From the NCBI GenBank assembly GCA_022575985.1, contig JAKSXM010000007.1, positions 2,234,501 to 2,298,500 on the forward strand: DNA of 64,000 nt. The letters run 5' to 3'. A program made the translations under genes and the position numbers. The DNA comes from Anagrus nilaparvatae. Taxonomy: Eukaryota > Arthropoda > Insecta > Hymenoptera > Mymaridae. The notes beneath the pieces are model-generated. The model was given only the letters and a program-made list of their open reading frames with translations, was not told where the DNA came from and did no database searches. Positions within the stretch are counted from its first letter, which is position 1; every line of letters starts with the position of its first letter. Shown piece after piece: positions 48,201 to 61,226 of this stretch.

Positions 48201-50811
48201 TGAATAAAACAAAAAATGGTCATCCCATAGGGTCCGAAAATGGCCAAAATTCCAAAAATTCACAGTGATGTCCAGAAAGCATATTAAGACCTGAGATTAT
48301 AGGAGAGAGGACATTTCATAAGCATAAATCACTGTGCTAAACTAGAGCCCGATTCAAAGATCCAACCTTCCAAGCTTCCAGCTTATGTATATTTCAATTC
48401 CTTTCAATCCATGAAAAATTTTATTTTTAATACACCGTTATCGTTAACTCTGTTTGGTTGAAATTTACAATTTTTATCAAAAATCTGAAAATTGAACCAA
48501 CTGGTTGCTTTTTCAAATAAAACAGCTTCACCGAGTAAATTCAACGATAATCTAAAATATTGTATAAATGAATAAAATATTTTAAATTTGATCTTGCAAG
48601 TATATCAGGTTGCATCACTTGCGGTAGTTCATGATTTTAAAAATTTTGAATTTATTATCATAAATTTTTAATTTATTCATAAAATAAGAAACTTGTTTGG
48701 ATCTGCATCAAAACTTTATAGATTTAAATCTGCTCGGAAATCTGATATATTAATGCAGGTTTGTTTACAAAAATTTGAATTAAATGAACTAGCTAGCCAT
48801 ATTAAATTTCAATTGCATGTTATAAAAGAATAAAGATTATGTTCAATAAAAGTAATTTATAAAAATCAAAGACATAAATAATAATAACTTGAATTAAATA
48901 AATCAGTAAAATAAATTTTTACTCTTGAGACTAAAAAAAGTAGTTGTAAAACCTATTGCAACTGAAACAAATAGTATGACAATTTTAGGGCCAAATTTCC
49001 GAGGAATTATTCAAAATTTGACCGAAATATGATAATTCTTTTCTGCTTTCTTTTTATTAGTTCTAGTTGAAATAGGTTTTAGCCCCATATCAAAAATAAT
49101 TTTTGTTAATTTGAAAGGAGCCTCCACTGGGTAAATTTATTAACCAAGCAGTTCATTTTTCAAATTTTAGAAATTAAATAATTACAATAGGAATATTAAA
49201 TTTCATATTACCTTGATATCACCAAACATTTCAACAAGATCATGCGATTCACTTCCAAGGGCAAGATGATATAAAATATCTTGATCCATAAGTTCGATAT
49301 TTGGATTCCTGAGTCTGACCGATCCATCTCTATACCTGCAAAAAAAATAATAAATCACATAAGTAAAAAAACATAATTATATGTAATCAAATATTTTTTC
49401 TTCTTTTTCTTATTATGGATTTTTAAAACCTCAAAGTATAATATTATGACATGGAATTCGTTATCACATTAGAGTTATTTAAAACTTTGAGAAAAAAAAA
49501 TAAGATTCAAAAAGAAAGAAAATATTTATTCTAACGTAGGCAGGTATTCAACTAAAGAAAAACTTTAAGAGGCCTATAATTACGTATATTATGGTTGCGT
49601 TATTATATATTTGCAAAATATCTAAGAATTACTTATGTTAATATTTTTTGTGTTTATGTAAATGCATTTTTACACGAAAGCGCGTGTTCAGTCACAATAA
49701 AATTTTTTACGTTTATTTTTTTAATCGCATATTTTTGTAATTGACAACCATTTATTTTTGTAGACATTTTTTTAAAACTTTTTAAACGTCGCTAAAAATT
49801 ATCGTTTTAGCACATATTTCAAATTTATGATTATTCCAGATTTGAAATAAAAAATTTTTATCAGTGAATCAGTTCAGAAAGAAAGATAAATTTTTCTGAA
49901 AGATTTTGAAATTTAAAATTTTATTAGTAACACTAAAGAATAATCAGGGACAAATAAACTTTTTTTTTGACTACATAATTGTATTTTCAAGATAAAAAAA
50001 ATTTTATTTTAGCAAAACTATTTTTGAAGGTATCGAGAATATCAATATAATACATTTGGGAATCCAAATTTTACTTGAGAACTCGCTTGAGAATTTATAG
50101 CTCACCTAATCAAGCATAAGTACATAGAATTAGTTCTGAATTAATTTTTATAAAAAAAATTAAAAAATACAAGAAATTTGATCAACAGAAACAGATTATT
50201 TTCTGGTAGTGAATGAAAAAAAGTTTTCTGCCAAAAGTGGAAAAATAATGAATCACTACTAAAAATTTTCATCAAATTACTTGTCTAAAATTTTGGGAAC
50301 TGAAATTAAATAAATTATTCATTTTTTTTTCTTCAAATAAATGTCATCCAAAAAATAGAACTTATTTTATTGCTTTTTAAAAGACAAAACTACATTATAA
50401 TATACTTTAAAATAATTGCTGTTATTAAAAAGACAAAATAAAAATAAATTACGTAGCAAAATAGTAAAATCAATAATCTAACATTTTCTCAGTGTACCTG
50501 CTTTAAAAATATATTTCAAAAATTCTGTATTTTATAAAGAAATCCTTTTGGTATTTTTGGGACACATAACGTAAAAAACGCAATTAAAATTAAAACGAAG
50601 CAGAGTAATAAGATGCAATAATTATGAACACAATTTTTTTGGCTCTAATTCATAAATTATGTCAGAAAATAAAAATTCAAATATACCTAACAGCACTTTC
50701 TTCGATTTTACCATTCGACGAATCGTTATCCTTGGGCAACTTTAATTCACAAATGTGATTCTCTTCATACTGAATTTGTTCCTTTAAAGAACAAGCACGA
50801 CAAGTTGGCAT
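45245..50811 (-). CDS. uridine phosphorylase, six coding exons (371 aa form)
   Basis: Catalyses phosphorolysis of uridine to uracil and ribose-1-phosphate (pyrimidine salvage, cytosolic). Exons, minus strand: 50811-50687, 49335-49212, 46830-46669, 46297-46112, 46036-45704, 45430-45245. All introns are GT..AG, the phases fit, and the total is 1,116 nt. Family motifs appear in order: GGTPKRM (from about residue 88), VGPVLSISHGMGIPSIG across the exon 3/4 join, phosphate-site FFRIGTCGG (Arg about 168), GTVVISEEAVD, and nucleoside-site NIEMESTAFAAL (Glu-Met-Glu about 278-280) with LLDRFKGDQ. Vertebrate UPP proteins are about 310 aa; the extra length is mainly N-terminal. The first exon encodes MPTCRACSLKEQ..., with CxxC. 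Introns of 1351, 2381, 371, 75 and 273 bp hold palindromic elements. No break is seen. It may be UPP1/UPP2-like, but insects usually have their own orthologue, so no symbol is given. Confidence 0.93.
46388..46631. mobile_element. palindromic MITE inside intron 3 of uridine phosphorylase (about 244 bp)
   Basis: The arms (about 46388-46453 and 46564-46631) are nearly exact inverses over about 65 bp: ataaattaaagacaataaaa at left, its inverse at the right, and ttccgtctaatagtgaca / tgtcactattagacggaa at the inner ends. The loop is about 110 bp. It makes up most of the 371-bp intron 46298-46668 and lies 38 bp from the exon 3 donor. Confidence 0.8.
48060..48396. mobile_element. palindromic MITE-like element inside intron 2 of uridine phosphorylase (about 337 bp)
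   Basis: Long inverted arms: left contains tacataagcttccaggtcgg, gaatcgggctctag and cttaatatgctttct; right contains agaaagcatattaag, ctagagcccgattc and agcttatgtatattt. Arms are about 125 bp with scattered mismatches around a loop of about 80 bp. Confidence 0.75.
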
Positions 50812-50880
50812 TTTTGATTTATGATAATAAAATAAAAAATTTGTTATTAAAAAAATTTTTTTTCAACTTTTTCTCTCAAA

Positions 50881-50956
50881 CACGTGTTTTTTTTTGTTTT
50901 GAAAGCACTACATTTAAATTTACAAACAACTTGATCGAATGTTAACGTACTACTGA
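50881..50956 (-). promoter_or_regulatory. possible promoter of the 371-aa uridine phosphorylase form
   Basis: On the minus strand TCAGTA (50956-50951) matches the arthropod initiator TCAGT about 140 bp before the ATG at 50811, and a CACGTG E-box lies at 50886-50881. No TATA box at the expected distance was recognised. Both motifs are short, so this is a suggestion only. Confidence 0.3.
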
Positions 50957-53748
50957 CTTTGATCATCATCATCGATCTTTAAAAGGCTTATTTTTCCCCT
51001 TCTTACTCGTTTTATCTATTTAACATTTTGTTTTTATTTTATATTACTTTTACTTTCATGTTTGCATTTGTGTGTGACATTCAAGCAGAAAAAATTTATT
51101 ATTTCAGTGTAAATAAAGGGCACTGATTGTTATAGTGGAAAATACCGCAAATAAAAATTTATTCGAATGGTAAAGTTTAAATTTTAATGGAAATTTCCAA
51201 TTATTGGAGTGGGTGATTCTTTTTTTTTACGTGTAGTAATAATTATTTATATAAAAAATTATAATTTTCAATTACAGCCAGACAGTGATTTATTAAGAAG
51301 ATTTATTAAGAAAAAAAGCGATGATCCTTGAAAGTTTTACTTCAAGTTTATAATCCAATAATATTAATTTTATATTTTTTATTTTTTTGAAATTTTAATT
51401 AATATAGGCACATGTTCTTTAACATATTAAATTGAATAAAATTTTTATAATTAGAGGATGGCTCATTTAAAGGAGTTCTCTTAAATTTAAGTATTTGGTC
51501 GTAGTTCCCATCTCTCAGTTGTTGGCGACCTTGACTACAACTTTGAATAACCTTTAATTACTCATATTTTGTATAATTATTAATTTAACGAATTTATCGA
51601 CCTCAAAGTACTTTTATCAGTGATTTCATGCCTTTTTTTCTAACACTCTACTTTGTCCTCGTGATTGAAAAAAAAAATCGTATAAAAATCTTGTATTAAC
51701 TCCTTGAAGAAAATTTTGGGAATTTAAAATATTTATGTGTACTAAATCGTTTAAGAATTTTTTTTCTTTTATTAAACAAAATGAACGGGTATTTAATAAA
51801 AAAAATTTCACAAATATTCAATTTAAAAATTTCAAGTGACATAATCAAGTAAAGAGTCAATTTTAAGCTTTTAAACAGGTGATGAGAAGTTGAGTGTTGC
51901 ATAAAATACATTTCTAACTGAATAAACAAATACTGACCATTTTGATACTTAAATATGCACGTACTTTAATCGGATTAAAGGATAGATTAAGAGATTATAT
52001 TTTATTATATCACACTATATTATGCAACAGCAAAATTTTATCTGTATAACTTTTAATCTAGTTTATTTAAAGATACAGATCCTGTCCAGCAAATTAGGTG
52101 TCTTAAGCAACAGTAAATTTTTTTTCTTGCCTGCGCATAACGGTCTAAAAACACTTACGTGGCCAACAAGGACTTTTTTTTTACAGATGACGTGGAATAA
52201 TCGAATACAACCCTTGTTTATAAAAAGCTCGATAAAAAGAATGCCTCGAATTTTATTTTCTTACCACTGACGATGGAGAATCTTATGCGACTTTTGGGTG
52301 TAAGAAAATAATGCCTCGAATGATAGTTTAATATTCGATGTGAAATAAATTTAGGTGCGATTTAGGCCCCTTTTTATTTTTCTGGTCATGGGTTGTAATG
52401 CACCATAACGAATTTGGGTAATTCTTTACTTTTTTGGTTTTGGGCCATAATATACTATTTACAGGGAATCCGCACCGTGGTTTTTGGCAGTAGTGGTCAC
52501 AGCTTATACTTAGATGGATCAACGTCTTAGATTTCTGCCTATATACTTCGGTTTTTTGAATTTAAAATAAAAGTTTACAAGATGTTCGGAAGGTGAAAAA
52601 AGGATGATTTGAAAGATAATTCGATGTTCGAAGCTTGTTTACTGGAAAACTTTCTTTATAATCTGACATAAAAGTAACTGGCTAAACTCGAGTTGGGTTA
52701 TGGCAATGCTTATCTACTCACGGCCACAAAAATCGGACTTTAGACCACTAAAAAAAATACAAAACAGTCCAGGTCAATGTGAATCACGGATTGCAGATCC
52801 TGTAGTTGGAGCTTTCATATCAGGGGAAAGAAGCTCCAGGATCTATAGTCCAAGGAACATAGCTCTCACTGTCTGAATTCTATTAGTCCATCTAGTGTAG
52901 AAGATACTCAGAACCATTGCACATACTTAAATAAATAAATAAATAAATTTTTTTTATTTATAGGGAGAAAAAACCTTATTTAGGTTTGGGCTGTAATCAA
53001 TTAAAAATATACTGGTTTTCATGAAAATATTTTGAAATAAAAAAATATGAAAAGCAATTAAAAGCAATTAAATTAACGGTTTTATGGTTATATTGGGAAT
53101 CACGATTAAATTCATGCTTACATTTTTACCCCCTCCACACGTAGGTGTGTATAAAACATGGCTACTCTTTTTCCATGAATAACATAGGAAAAGTAACAAA
53201 TAGTTCATTATTAGTTAAAATATTAAATAAAGATATTAAATTGAAAAAAAACACATAAATTTATTAACACAATACTATTTCTAATATACACTGTTTTATT
53301 TTTGTAAAAATTTTAAACCTTTAATTCATTTTATTAAAAATATCAATTTTTGGTATACATGCACAATGTTAATTCATACCTTAGGGTAGCCATCTTACTT
53401 ACACCGACGCGCGTGCATGTGTTTAATCAAGAATCCGAATAACTTACAGTTTCCGCTCAGGCTCAAAATCGTCGAAATTTCGAGTTTTTCAACGGCCATA
53501 TTGGTTCCGCCATTTAAAATTTTTGAAAAATAACTATATATTCGTAATTAGCACCCAAAAAATACCATTGACACAAATTTTTATCAAAAAATATCAAAAT
53601 TTAATTTTTTCTGACCACCATTTTGGTCTGCCATTTATAAATGTCCGCCATTTTGAATTTTTTTTTTGTTTTATTTTACTAATTTGAGTCAAATGTTCTA
53701 AATGGAATAGGTTTTACAGCTCTGTCAAATGCAGTTTCTTCTTAGGAA
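50957..53748. other. non-coding stretch (upstream region, and intron if the distal first exon is used)
   Basis: No gene is supported; short frames near 51626-51929 and 52022-52522 have no recognisable domain or coding bias. A small duplication of the word atgcctcgaat occurs at 52242 and 52311. An (AAAT)n-like run (taaataaataaataaa) lies near 52930-52948. Confidence 0.4.
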
Positions 53749-54310
53749 TTAATGGGTTAATCGTGTAGGGGCAAAGAAACGCGTTTTTTAGTTTTGAAGG
53801 GGTGGGATGAGCTCCCCCTCCAGGACATGACTGATACCGTTAAAAAATAATTTTTTTTGCCTTTTTAGTCCAATTTGAAAGAATTAAAGGCAGGTATAAT
53901 TTTTTAATTTCAAAAAAACTGATTTTTCGAAAATGTAAAATCAATTTTTGGGCTCTTAAGGTGGTCTTAAGTGGTCATAAGGGTCTAAAAATAATAATTA
54001 ATGAAATATATTTTAGTTAAAACGTAAAAATAGATGCTCAAAAAGATTAAGGGAGGTTCCAAAACGAATTTTCGCAATTCTATTGCATTTTAATCGTATA
54101 GAGACAAAAAACGCGTTTTTTGAGTTTCGAAGGTGTGGAGATGAGCTCCCCCTCCAGGACAAGACTGATATCAGTAAAATATACTTTTTTTCACCTTTTT
54201 AGGTCAATTTGAAGAAATTAAACGCTGGCTATTTTTTTATGCTCAAAAACCGATTTTTCGAAAATTAAAAATAAATTTTCGGGGTCTTGAAATGGTCTTA
54301 AGGGTCTAAA
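53749..54310. repeat. diverged tandem duplication, period about 330 bp
   Basis: Two copies of a segment: the word gatgagctccccctccagga occurs near 53808 and 54132, and each is preceded by aaaacgcgttttttgag/tag and followed by cctttttagtccaatttgaa or a close variant. It is probably a remnant of dispersed repeat DNA. Confidence 0.7.
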
Positions 54311-55499
54311 ACCAATGAAGGTTGAAAATACATTCTGCGCCCTTTTTTTCTACGCAATTTTCAGATTAATAGCTCAACACAGTGCGGAGAAACAAAAAAA
54401 AAAACGCAAAAAACACGATTTTTAAGGTTTTTTAAGGTTTAAGGGCGTCTAATATGAGCTAATTCCAACGGCGATCGGCTAGTTTTTATAATACTTTTGG
54501 GATACAAATAATTTTTTTGCGATTGGGGGGGAGGGGAGGCAAATCACTATGCTTATCCGGCAATAGCCTTTTCTATTTTTGGCAAAAAAAATTCATCCCT
54601 TTTTCTCCCACTAGATCCATAGCCATTTAAATAGGAGTCAATATTTTAAGGACATATTTTAAAAACATATTTTTTGCTTATAAAAAAATTTTGAATGTTA
54701 TTTGGGGTCATTGAATGAATGAATTAAATAAACGCATTTGTTATTATTTACAAATGGATACATAAAAATTAAAATATGAACATTTGCCAATTTTAAATTA
54801 ATAAATTATGCAATCTATTTTAATTTACATGTATAATACATTTTCTTTCGCAAATTTACATGATAACATTATGATAACATATTATCATATTGATTATTTG
54901 CATAATTAAAAAATAAAAAAAATAAATCAATTACTGCGCGATAGTTAAATTGATAGAAAAAATATTGATAATGATAGAAAGAAAAAATATTTAATTAAAT
55001 TATAAAAAAAATTTATGATAAAAAAGTTTTTTTTTCTTCAATTTATTATAATTATGATTATGTTATAGTACGTAGGTTTATTATAAATTTCTTTTATTAT
55101 TTTTTTCAGGTGAAAATCCATCCATCTTGTCAAGTTTTTATTATATAGCTGACACAGTTATTATGAATATCTACTCTGGATTTTATATATTTTAAATAAT
55201 AAAAAAAATTTATTATTTTACTGTTTTTATTATAATGTTAAATATTAAGACGCAATACTTTCTCATATGCAAAAAATTTACTTTTATTAAATATTTTTTT
55301 TTGGTAATTAATAATTTTTTAGAGTTTATTGTTTCGGCTTATTGTTTTGATATTTGAACTAATAAATAAAAATGCTAAAAAATTATCTATACTAAATGGT
55401 TTGTAAAGCAATGCTAAATTAATATTCATAGTATAGGTGAAATTTTTTGTTGATGACTGTCTTTAAAAATTCGAAAAAATTAGGAATTATGTATAAAAA
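54311..55499. other. non-coding AT-rich stretch
   Basis: No gene or structured repeat recognised; a G run (gattgggggggagggg) near 54520-54536 is the only compositional oddity. Confidence 0.4.
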
Positions 55500-55735
55500 A
55501 ATTAAAAATGTGTTTTTATTATTTTTTTTTTTTTTTAAATTTGAGACAAATATTTTTCTAAGTTTATAGGTATCAGATTCAAGAAATAAAATACTGATAT
55601 TCCTAAAACTAGTACTTCCATGAGAAAAAAAATCAAGTATTACTTTAAAATAAAAAAAGTAGCTTTTTGAGATATTTTGATGACGAAAATTTTGTGAAAA
55701 AAGTTTAGGACTTAACTTAATACCATAATGTTCAA
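55500..55735 (-). repeat. isolated inverted relic of the satellite family
   Basis: Read on the minus strand this gives attatggtattaagttaagtcc, atctcaaaaagctacttttt, a gtaatacttgattttttttc word, catggaagtactagttttag and gaatctgatacct. These match the order and wording of the satellite monomers at 3.6-5.3 and 28.6-41.5 kb, with more divergence and opposite orientation. It holds about one and a half monomers. Confidence 0.75.
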
Positions 55736-57870
55736 ATCAACAAACATGGCAAATAATTAAATATTAATTATAATAACAGATTTAAAATATTTATCCCGAT
55801 TTGATTAGCAATTTTCAAGCAATTTTAGAAAATCAAACTTTTTTCCTAGTAAATTTTGAGCTATTTAGTTATTTTTGTTTGTAATCGACGCAGAATTGAA
55901 TGAAATAAAATTCAAATTTTTATATTAAAAACAAAATTAATTATTGCCAAAAAACTAATGTCGGTAACTATTCTTTGTTCTACCTTACCAACCCGTTAAA
56001 GCTTTTTTAAAAGGAAATTTGTAAAATTTTAATCCAACGCAAAGCAAATATCGGTTAATCCGATTGTTTAAAACTCTTTTAGCTTCAGAGGTAGCTATTT
56101 CCTAACTTGCTGTGAAAAAGTTTATAATGATATTTTAATCAAAAAGGGCAAAAAACGTCTTGTACAGGTTAAAAAGAATGCTTTTTCTATCTAAGTTGTG
56201 TAACTTAACAGGGTCTTACTTGAAATTTTTACTTTTTCCATGGTCTGTAATCGTCTTCGGTAAAAATAAACGAAGTATATAGTAGAATGTATTTTTATGC
56301 AAAGGGAAATAAAAACGGTCTATTAAATTGTTAGTGCAGTCATTATTGCCCGTGAGTTCATAAAAAAATTAATTATTTGCAATTGGAATTCAGAGTATTT
56401 GAGTCTATTTTCAGCATTTTTAAATAAATACAAAATCCAAAATGTATGCTAAAAAAAGTGTTCAAAGGTCATAATACTTAAATTGCGCAAAAAAAATACT
56501 ACTTAATCTCCAAAGCTCAAAAATATTTTTAATTACGCAGAAAAAAAATAAGAAATGAAATAAGATGGCCCTGGTATTTTCTATAAATAATTCGCTCAGA
56601 AACATAATCTGTATTTAACGAGCATCAGCTTCAATTTGCGTCAGCAAGAATCTGCTTTATATTAAATATTAATTATTCTTTATATTTTTATGTTAATCAG
56701 TGAAAGTTGTTTTTTTTTTTATTTCAGTTAATAAATTCAATCAATTCAAATTTTATGAACAGTAACGTTCTTTTTTAAGACCATTTATAATTCTTGATAC
56801 TTTGCTTTTGATTAATATATTACTGACTATAAAATTTTTTTTTTACAAGTCATTCACCTCGAAATTTTTAATAAATTACATTTTTTAAATATTTAACACA
56901 ACAAACAGAACTAATAAATCAGTTATTTTTCGTATAGGACCCTCCATATATTATAAAAATTGTAACATTATAACAGATGTTTTAAAATTCAATGAAATTG
57001 TGATTTTACTCAAAACTAGCATGAAAACAAACTTTTTAAAAGATTATCTCTTGAAAAAGATTAAAAAGTTAACAAAATTAGGTTGACACAATTTTCTTTA
57101 ATTTGGTCAATAAAGTCAAAATATTCTATAAATTTTCGTTAGTATTCTGGTATTTACATAATAAAAATTGAAACGCACAAAAATACCGTATATAGTAAAA
57201 GTATTTATTTAATAGACAGTTCTATAATTGTATATCCGGTGTTACGGTATTTGTAATTTAAGAAATTTGTTTTTTGAAAGTATATACTTTTAAAGACCTC
57301 AACGCAAATAGAAATTTTGATGAGTAATTTTTTTGGAAATTTTAAAAACTAAATCAGAAACCAGGTCAGAACACGGTTTTTAAATCTCATAGAACACAAG
57401 TTAAAATAATAAAATTTAGAGGGCGCTGATGAAAAAAGCTTGAATATAAAAGTTGAAAGTGACACGATTGATACTGTCAGGCTGTTATGCTTAAAATTTA
57501 CTTGAATTTGTTATTTCTGAGAATTCTTGAAAATTCAAGCAAAATTTAAACAGAGCAACTTGACAGTGTAGTTATCAAAATCAGATAAAAAAAAGTTGAC
57601 TAAAATCAGAAATTTTCACGATTCAATAAAAATTTCGCTCAATAGCAAGAATATAATAATGAAAACATCGAGCAATTAAAACTCTTTATCAATATAAACG
57701 TTGATAACAGATTATTGACAAATCACTTTTGATCTAATTATACTTCAAAAGCTTTATTTAACATTTCAATTAAGTAATCGCTAATTAAAAAAAAATGTAT
57801 ATTTTTAGGTACATGCTTATCATTTTTAAACTGTATATTAGAGCTTTACTTATTTAAAAAAATTGATTGT
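55736..57870. other. non-coding AT-rich stretch
   Basis: No gene, RNA or clear repeat recognised. Confidence 0.4.
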
Positions 57871-57930
57871 ATTATATCATAGAATAATATTACAATGTTA
57901 TTAAATTACAACATTATTCTATGATATAAT
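57871..57930. repeat. 60-bp hairpin
   Basis: attatatcatagaataat at the left is the exact inverse of attattctatgatataat at the right, and inner words acaatgtt/aacatt extend the pairing. The loop is about 10 bases. Confidence 0.75.
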
Positions 57931-58887
57931 ATTGAATGACACTGCTCTAAAAACAAAGCTTAATAATCTTTTAAATTAGATGAAACATTTAATAGCCTTC
58001 CATGATACCACTTTAAAAAATTGGCGATTTTTTATTTTGACAAAAAATTTTTCAAAATTATTTCTAATATTCGAATTTCCTTTTTAAAAAACACATTTTT
58101 ATGCTATAAAGTCTCCTATTTTATTTATATCGAAGCAATTTCGAAAAATAAGTAACACCCTACTGTACATTAAAAACTATCGATAAATGAAATTATAGTT
58201 TAATTATCTAATACCTATGCAAAGAGAAAAGTTTATCGATGTACACATTATAATTTCATTTATCAAGACATACTTAACTATTGATTTTCTATTGCTCACT
58301 TAAATATATATATGAAAAATGACTGAGTAAAATAAAAATATGAAATTTTTAAATTAATTCTAAGAAATTTGATAAAATAATTTCTTAAGTAAAGTAATTT
58401 ATGAAACGTGTTTATTTTTTTTACTAGTGATAAAGAGTATAATAAACAATCTAACACTTTTTTATAACTACATAAAACTCATTTCTAACAAATTTATTTT
58501 ATGCTATCATAATATTATATCCCCTATAAAGCAGGGTTTATGCACTAGGATTAGAAACCATATAACTTAAATTATAAAAAAAAGTGTTTTATTAGATTAC
58601 TTTGTTTATATTTTATATAAACTTTTCTATGAAATCAATTTTATACAATTTTGTTATGTTATCATTTTCTATTATATTTATACCTGACCTGATATGAAAT
58701 TCAATTCAATCTAATTGTGTTTAAATTTTATTATATTAAATAAATTTAATGTTTGAAAATAATTTTTGGTACATAAGCTAAATTTTAGGCTCATTTAAAG
58801 AAAACAAAAAATGAAGTTTTTTAAGAAAAGTAGTTTTTTCTAAAATGTTTTTAGTTATATAAGATCTAAAAACTTGCATTTCTGTAA
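57931..58887. other. non-coding AT-rich stretch
   Basis: No gene or RNA recognised. A degenerate inverted pair (ataaatgaaattatag near 58183 and tataatttcatttatc near 58249) suggests a further small palindromic remnant. Confidence 0.4.
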
Positions 58888-59802
58888 GGGGCTATCCACA
58901 AATTAAATAAGATAATTTTCGAGGTTTTTTAGCCCCCCTCATCCCTTTATAAGAATAAATAAGTTCACTTTTTCCCCTCCTCCCTGTATAAGATCTTAAT
59001 TATTTTTCATAATGTTTTTCCTTAACGAACCAGTAATTTTCCCTCAAACCTTTTCTTTTTATCTGAGTAAAGTTCAAGTTTGTAGATCTTTGTCTGATTT
59101 TTTCATTAAGTTGATTTCATACCAAAGCAGTTAATGTTTGAATTTTTTTTAGTTCAAGATGATCCAAGGATTTTTTTAAAACTATCAAATAACTATTTTA
59201 AAAATCATACCGATTAACTTTGGTATTTATAATGATTGAATACTAAAATATTTTTTCTTCAGTACAATTTTTTTATGAATTGTCTAAGATGTTTGCTCAA
59301 TGCCTAAAGAATGATGTATGAAGATGTGTTTTAAAAAAGAATGTTGTTTAGATGATAAAAACAGCACCAAAAGTAAATTTAAATATTAAATGATTGTCAT
59401 GTACGTGACAAATTTAAAAAATTTAGTCTAGTCTTTAATAATAATCCGCTTTTAGAATCTATAGAAAATTTTAAATCTACAAATCTTTAGACAATAGAAT
59501 CCTAATTTTGACCCACCCTTGTCTATTTTAAAGTAATACGTATTATTAAAATTATTTTTAAATAATAACTTTTCTTAACATTCTAAAGGTAATCATATGA
59601 TTCAATTGTCGCCAAAGGTGTCTTCTTTATCATATTTTTGGAAAAAACCAGTAGATTAAATTTCAAATTCAAAAAAAAAATAATAGTAATATAATCATAA
59701 TATAATATTAAAAAATATTTTCAAAACTCGTTCCCTCCTGAGTAAGAAAAAATAAGAAAATAAAATCCCCTATTTTGTCTTAAGTAATTTATGGATAGCC
59801 CC
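58888..59802. mobile_element. DNA transposon remnant or MITE, 915 bp, with TAA target duplication
   Basis: The left end is GGGGCTATCCACAAATTAAA and the right end read inverted is GGGGCTATCCATAAATTACT, with few mismatches over about 25 bp. Direct TAA copies flank it at 58885-58887 and 59803-59805, as for PIF/Harbinger-like TWA targets. The interior has no transposase frame. It lies in the interval that would be intron 1 of the distal uridine phosphorylase isoform. Confidence 0.7.
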
Positions 59803-61179
59803 TAAGAAAAACGAATATTTCATTTTTGATTCTTATTTGAGAGAAAATCAATAGACCATAATCATTTTTAAGGTTTAAATTAAAAGCTGAATAAAAAATG
59901 AAAAAACACTGTTCCCCTAATTTTTCATTAAAAGACAAACTAAAAAACCATTATTTAATAACCTCCTTACCAAGTGAGACCTTTTTTATAAAACAGTGCC
60001 AGTAAAAATTTTCGTAAAACTAGTATCTCAATAATATTATATGATCCAAATATCTCGACCTTACCTTACATAAACTTTTATCGATTAAAATATATTTTGA
60101 TAATAAACAACGTGACATGTATCAATTTTAAATATAATTGACTTTTTTCTTTCAACATAAACACAAACATAATGAATAGACAAAAAAAAATATTTTTATT
60201 ATTTCTAGATGAAGAAACATAATAAATTTTATAGATTTTAATTTAAAAAAATGATATTATTGATAAATTTTTCTCTTTTGTATTTATTCAATTGTATAAA
60301 ACGTAATTTTATTTTCCCTTTTTTAATTAAAAAAATAGTACCTTTTTAACTTGATACTACTTTTTTACAGTTTAAAGAAAATAACGTGTAATCGATAATT
60401 TCCTAATTAAATTTTTTTTTAATAAAGACATTTTTAAATAGGAAATTAAAAAAAAAAAAAAGAATTAGAAAGTACATTTTTCAAGATAATTTTACAGTTG
60501 ATAAAATATATAAAACAAAAAGAACGGTAAACAATAAAGAAAAAAAATTTTTTTTATTTTTTCATTTTTATTATTTTTTATAAATAAAAGAAAAATATTT
60601 TTTTTTAATATACAAAAAAAAACAAAAAAAGTATTTTTTTAATCAATAAAATAATAGTTCCTCGTCCTGGTGAGGTCAAAACTTTTAGTTTATTTAAAAA
60701 TCTAAGTAAAAAATTCTAAAAAGTTACTTGGATATAAATTTTTTTGTTTTATCAATATTTAATACAAAAAAAAGTAGAAATTATCTTATTTTTTTTTTAT
60801 ACATGAATAAATAAAAGAATTTTCTTTTTTCTATAATAATAATGACCTAGTTTATGAATTATTTTAATTTCAATAATTATGTTATATTAAAATATTTGTA
60901 ATCAATAAAGCGTACAATTATTTTAATTAAATTTTTTTACTTTATATAAAAAAAATGTGAGTATTAGATAAATTCTCCAATAAAATGAAACTTTTTTTTT
61001 CAATAATTTTTTTTGAACTTTTCCTTTTTTTTTATTATTCATTCACACATACCCTTAACCCACACATGTACAGAGTATACATATACATTGATAAATGTAT
61101 CCCTTTAACCTACTTAAGTTTTTAGCATATATATTTTGTACATAATATAAGAAAATAAAAATTATAAAATAAAACTTAC
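59803..61179. other. non-coding, very AT-rich stretch
   Basis: Long A and T runs, no coding potential or structured repeat. It is intron 1 of the distal isoform if that exists. Confidence 0.4.
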
Positions 61180-61226
61180 TCATCAATTTCTTCATCCCTT
61201 GCTTCATCATCAAGAAATAAACTCAT
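61180..61226 (-). CDS. alternative first coding exon of uridine phosphorylase (345 aa form)
   Basis: On the minus strand an ATG at 61226 opens 15 codons, MSLFLDDEARDEEID. Two bases (GA) follow, then a consensus donor gtaagt at 61179. The exon ends in the same phase (two bases left over) as the proximal first exon, whose junction is AG|G. Spliced to 49335 it would read ...EID-E-YRDGSVRLRNPN, keeping the frame. The result is an acidic 16-residue N terminus in place of the 42-residue Cys-containing one, 345 aa in all, closer to the usual family length. It would require an 11.8-kb intron that spans the proximal first exon. It could instead belong to another gene. Phase, donor quality and orientation support the isoform model. 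Confidence 0.6.

Noticed and set aside
51626..52522. Four short frames upstream of uridine phosphorylase
   Set aside because: No ATG context, domain or splice pattern; Phe/Lys-rich translation of AT runs.
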